Origin: Proteobacteria bacterium UBA6921
GTDB lineage: Bacteria > Pseudomonadota > Gammaproteobacteria > SG8-11
Length of the DNA: 14,743 nt
Assembly (NCBI GenBank): GCA_002450895.1
Contig: DKAR01000234.1
Location: forward strand, 1-14,743
Reading direction: 5' to 3'
Part shown: positions 13,763 through 14,743 of the stretch, in pieces
Numbering within the stretch: the stretch's first letter is position 1
How the letters are laid out: each line of letters begins with the position of its first letter
Position numbers and translations under genes: made by a program
Notes under the pieces: model-generated
The model's database searches: none
What the model was told of the DNA's origin: nothing
Seen by the model: the letters and a program-made list of their open reading frames with translations, nothing else

Positions 13763-14743
13763 ATGCCGCAATTACAACTCGGACTCGCGGGTTTTTCCCG
13801 CGCTGATCTCTTCTCACCTGAAGGACTGAACCGTCTGGATGGGAAATTCCTCGAGTTCCTGGGCCAGGAAAACCCGGACGACCGGGATGCCCTGCTGGCA
13901 TACCGCGCAGCGACGCGCGAATTTTCCGGCCAGGAAACCAGCGAGCTGCTTCTGCGATGCGGACCGGTGCTCGAGCGATTCGTCTCCAGTTTATTTGGTA
14001 TCGCTGCCGACGTTGAAACTCTCCGGCTCAAAACGTGCGAGCACGGCCCGGTGTTCGCGTTCAAAAAATTGTTTGTTCAACGCCGCGCCCGCCGCCGCCT
14101 TCTCTCCAAGGATGAACTCGAGACTTTTGCGGTGCTGGATTCGTGGCTATCGCAACAGCTCGGCGCGCCACAGGGCGATCGGGAGCTTGCGGTTTCCCGT
14201 TACAGTGAGCGTTTGCTTGCGGAACCGGAAAAACATCCCGACGAAATCGAAAAGCTGACGCGGTGGTGCATCCGGGCCCTGACGGTACCCGAGGGCCAAA
14301 GCGCGGTTTCCGGTTGGGTAAGTTTCAAGCTTCCGCAACCGACCGATCACGATCAGCTCGTTCCGGTCCAACCCGTCAACGGCGACGAGTCGGGCCGCGT
14401 GCAAACTTCGCCACTGCACTTTCGACCCCGGGACGGATTCAAGCTGACCGATCCGCGCATGGGCGCCCGCGAAGTCCAGAACGAAGTCAACTACTGCATT
14501 TACTGCCATGACCACGACGGTGACTTTTGCTCCAAAGGATTTCTTGAAAAGAAAGGAGAACCCGACAAGGGATTAAAAAAGAATCCGCTTGGCGTCGTCA
14601 TGACCGGATGTCCACTGGGCGAGAAGATTTCCGAGATGCACGCGTTGAAGCGCGATGGTCACTCCATCGCGAGCCTGGCCATGGTCATGGTCGACAATCC
14701 GATGTGCCCCGCCACCGGCCACCGGATCTGCAACGACTGCATG
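13763..14743 (+). CDS. Large cysteine-rich FAD/pyridine-nucleotide oxidoreductase, N-terminal 327 residues (cut by window edge)
   Basis: The frame is open from the ATG at 13763 to the window end, giving 327 residues that begin MPQLQLGLAGFSRADLFSPE. Residues 1-230 are mainly helical and not recognised. From about 243 the protein turns cysteine-rich: NYCIYCHDHDGDFC (C245, C248, C256), TGCPLGEKISEMH (C283), then NPMCPATGHRICNDCM (C315, C323, C326). Such clusters fit iron-sulfur binding ahead of an FAD and NAD(P)H domain like that of the glutamate synthase small subunit. From memory, proteins of over 1000 residues annotated as pyridine nucleotide-disulfide oxidoreductases share this segment; the flavin domain is beyond the window, so the enzyme activity cannot be read here. 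An in-frame stop at 13718-13720 limits the start. No strong ribosome binding site is seen. Confidence 0.65.
   Translation, partial: MPQLQLGLAGFSRADLFSPEGLNRLDGKFLEFLGQENPDDRDALLAYRAATREFSGQETSELLLRCGPVLERFVSSLFGIAADVETLRLKTCEHGPVFAFKKLFVQRRARRRLLSKDELETFAVLDSWLSQQLGAPQGDRELAVSRYSERLLAEPEKHPDEIEKLTRWCIRALTVPEGQSAVSGWVSFKLPQPTDHDQLVPVQPVNGDESGRVQTSPLHFRPRDGFKLTDPRMGAREVQNEVNYCIYCHDHDGDFCSKGFLEKKGEPDKGLKKNPLGVVMTGCPLGEKISEMHALKRDGHSIASLAMVMVDNPMCPATGHRICNDCM

Overview
The window reads as an ordinary chromosomal segment of a moderately GC-rich Gram-negative bacterium, most likely a proteobacterium. This is an inference from GC-rich third codon positions, Shine-Dalgarno sites, periplasm-directed signal peptides and the set of gene families. 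Thirteen protein-coding genes fill it almost completely. The two genes at the ends are cut by the window edges. I see no rRNA, tRNA, CRISPR array, insertion sequence or phage gene, and no gene-free stretch longer than about 200 bases.

Left part (1-5309, all minus strand). Read in the direction of transcription: pcm (protein-L-isoaspartate methyltransferase) and a PPK2-family polyphosphate kinase; then, after a 135-base gap holding two strong palindromes, a membrane-anchored methyltransferase-like protein, a PAP2-family phosphatase, gltX and cysS. The last four are spaced by 12, 38 and 57 bases and may form one transcription unit that joins envelope enzymes to two aminoacyl-tRNA synthetases.

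Middle (5310-6836). A small four-cysteine protein of unknown function runs divergently from pcm, with a 15-base inverted repeat between them. It converges on an exported protein of unknown function that may have an SRPBCC/START-like fold.

Right part (6837-14743, all plus strand). A seven-TPR methyltransferase (COG4976 type) lies 16 bases ahead of a three-part methyltransferase of the rickettsial protein-lysine methyltransferase (PKMT) type. Then comes a tight cluster: an MscS-like mechanosensitive channel lacking the usual C-terminal domain, a soluble MgtE-like sensor (MgtE_N plus two CBS units, no transporter domain), and a complete MgtE magnesium transporter. After these come a 183-aa protein of unknown function with a strong ribosome binding site and the first 327 residues of a large cysteine-rich oxidoreductase.

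The two most interesting groupings are the channel / orphan MgtE sensor / MgtE transporter cluster, which looks like a coupled magnesium and osmotic response unit, and the tandem protein-modifying methyltransferases. No obviously new defence or mobile system is visible.
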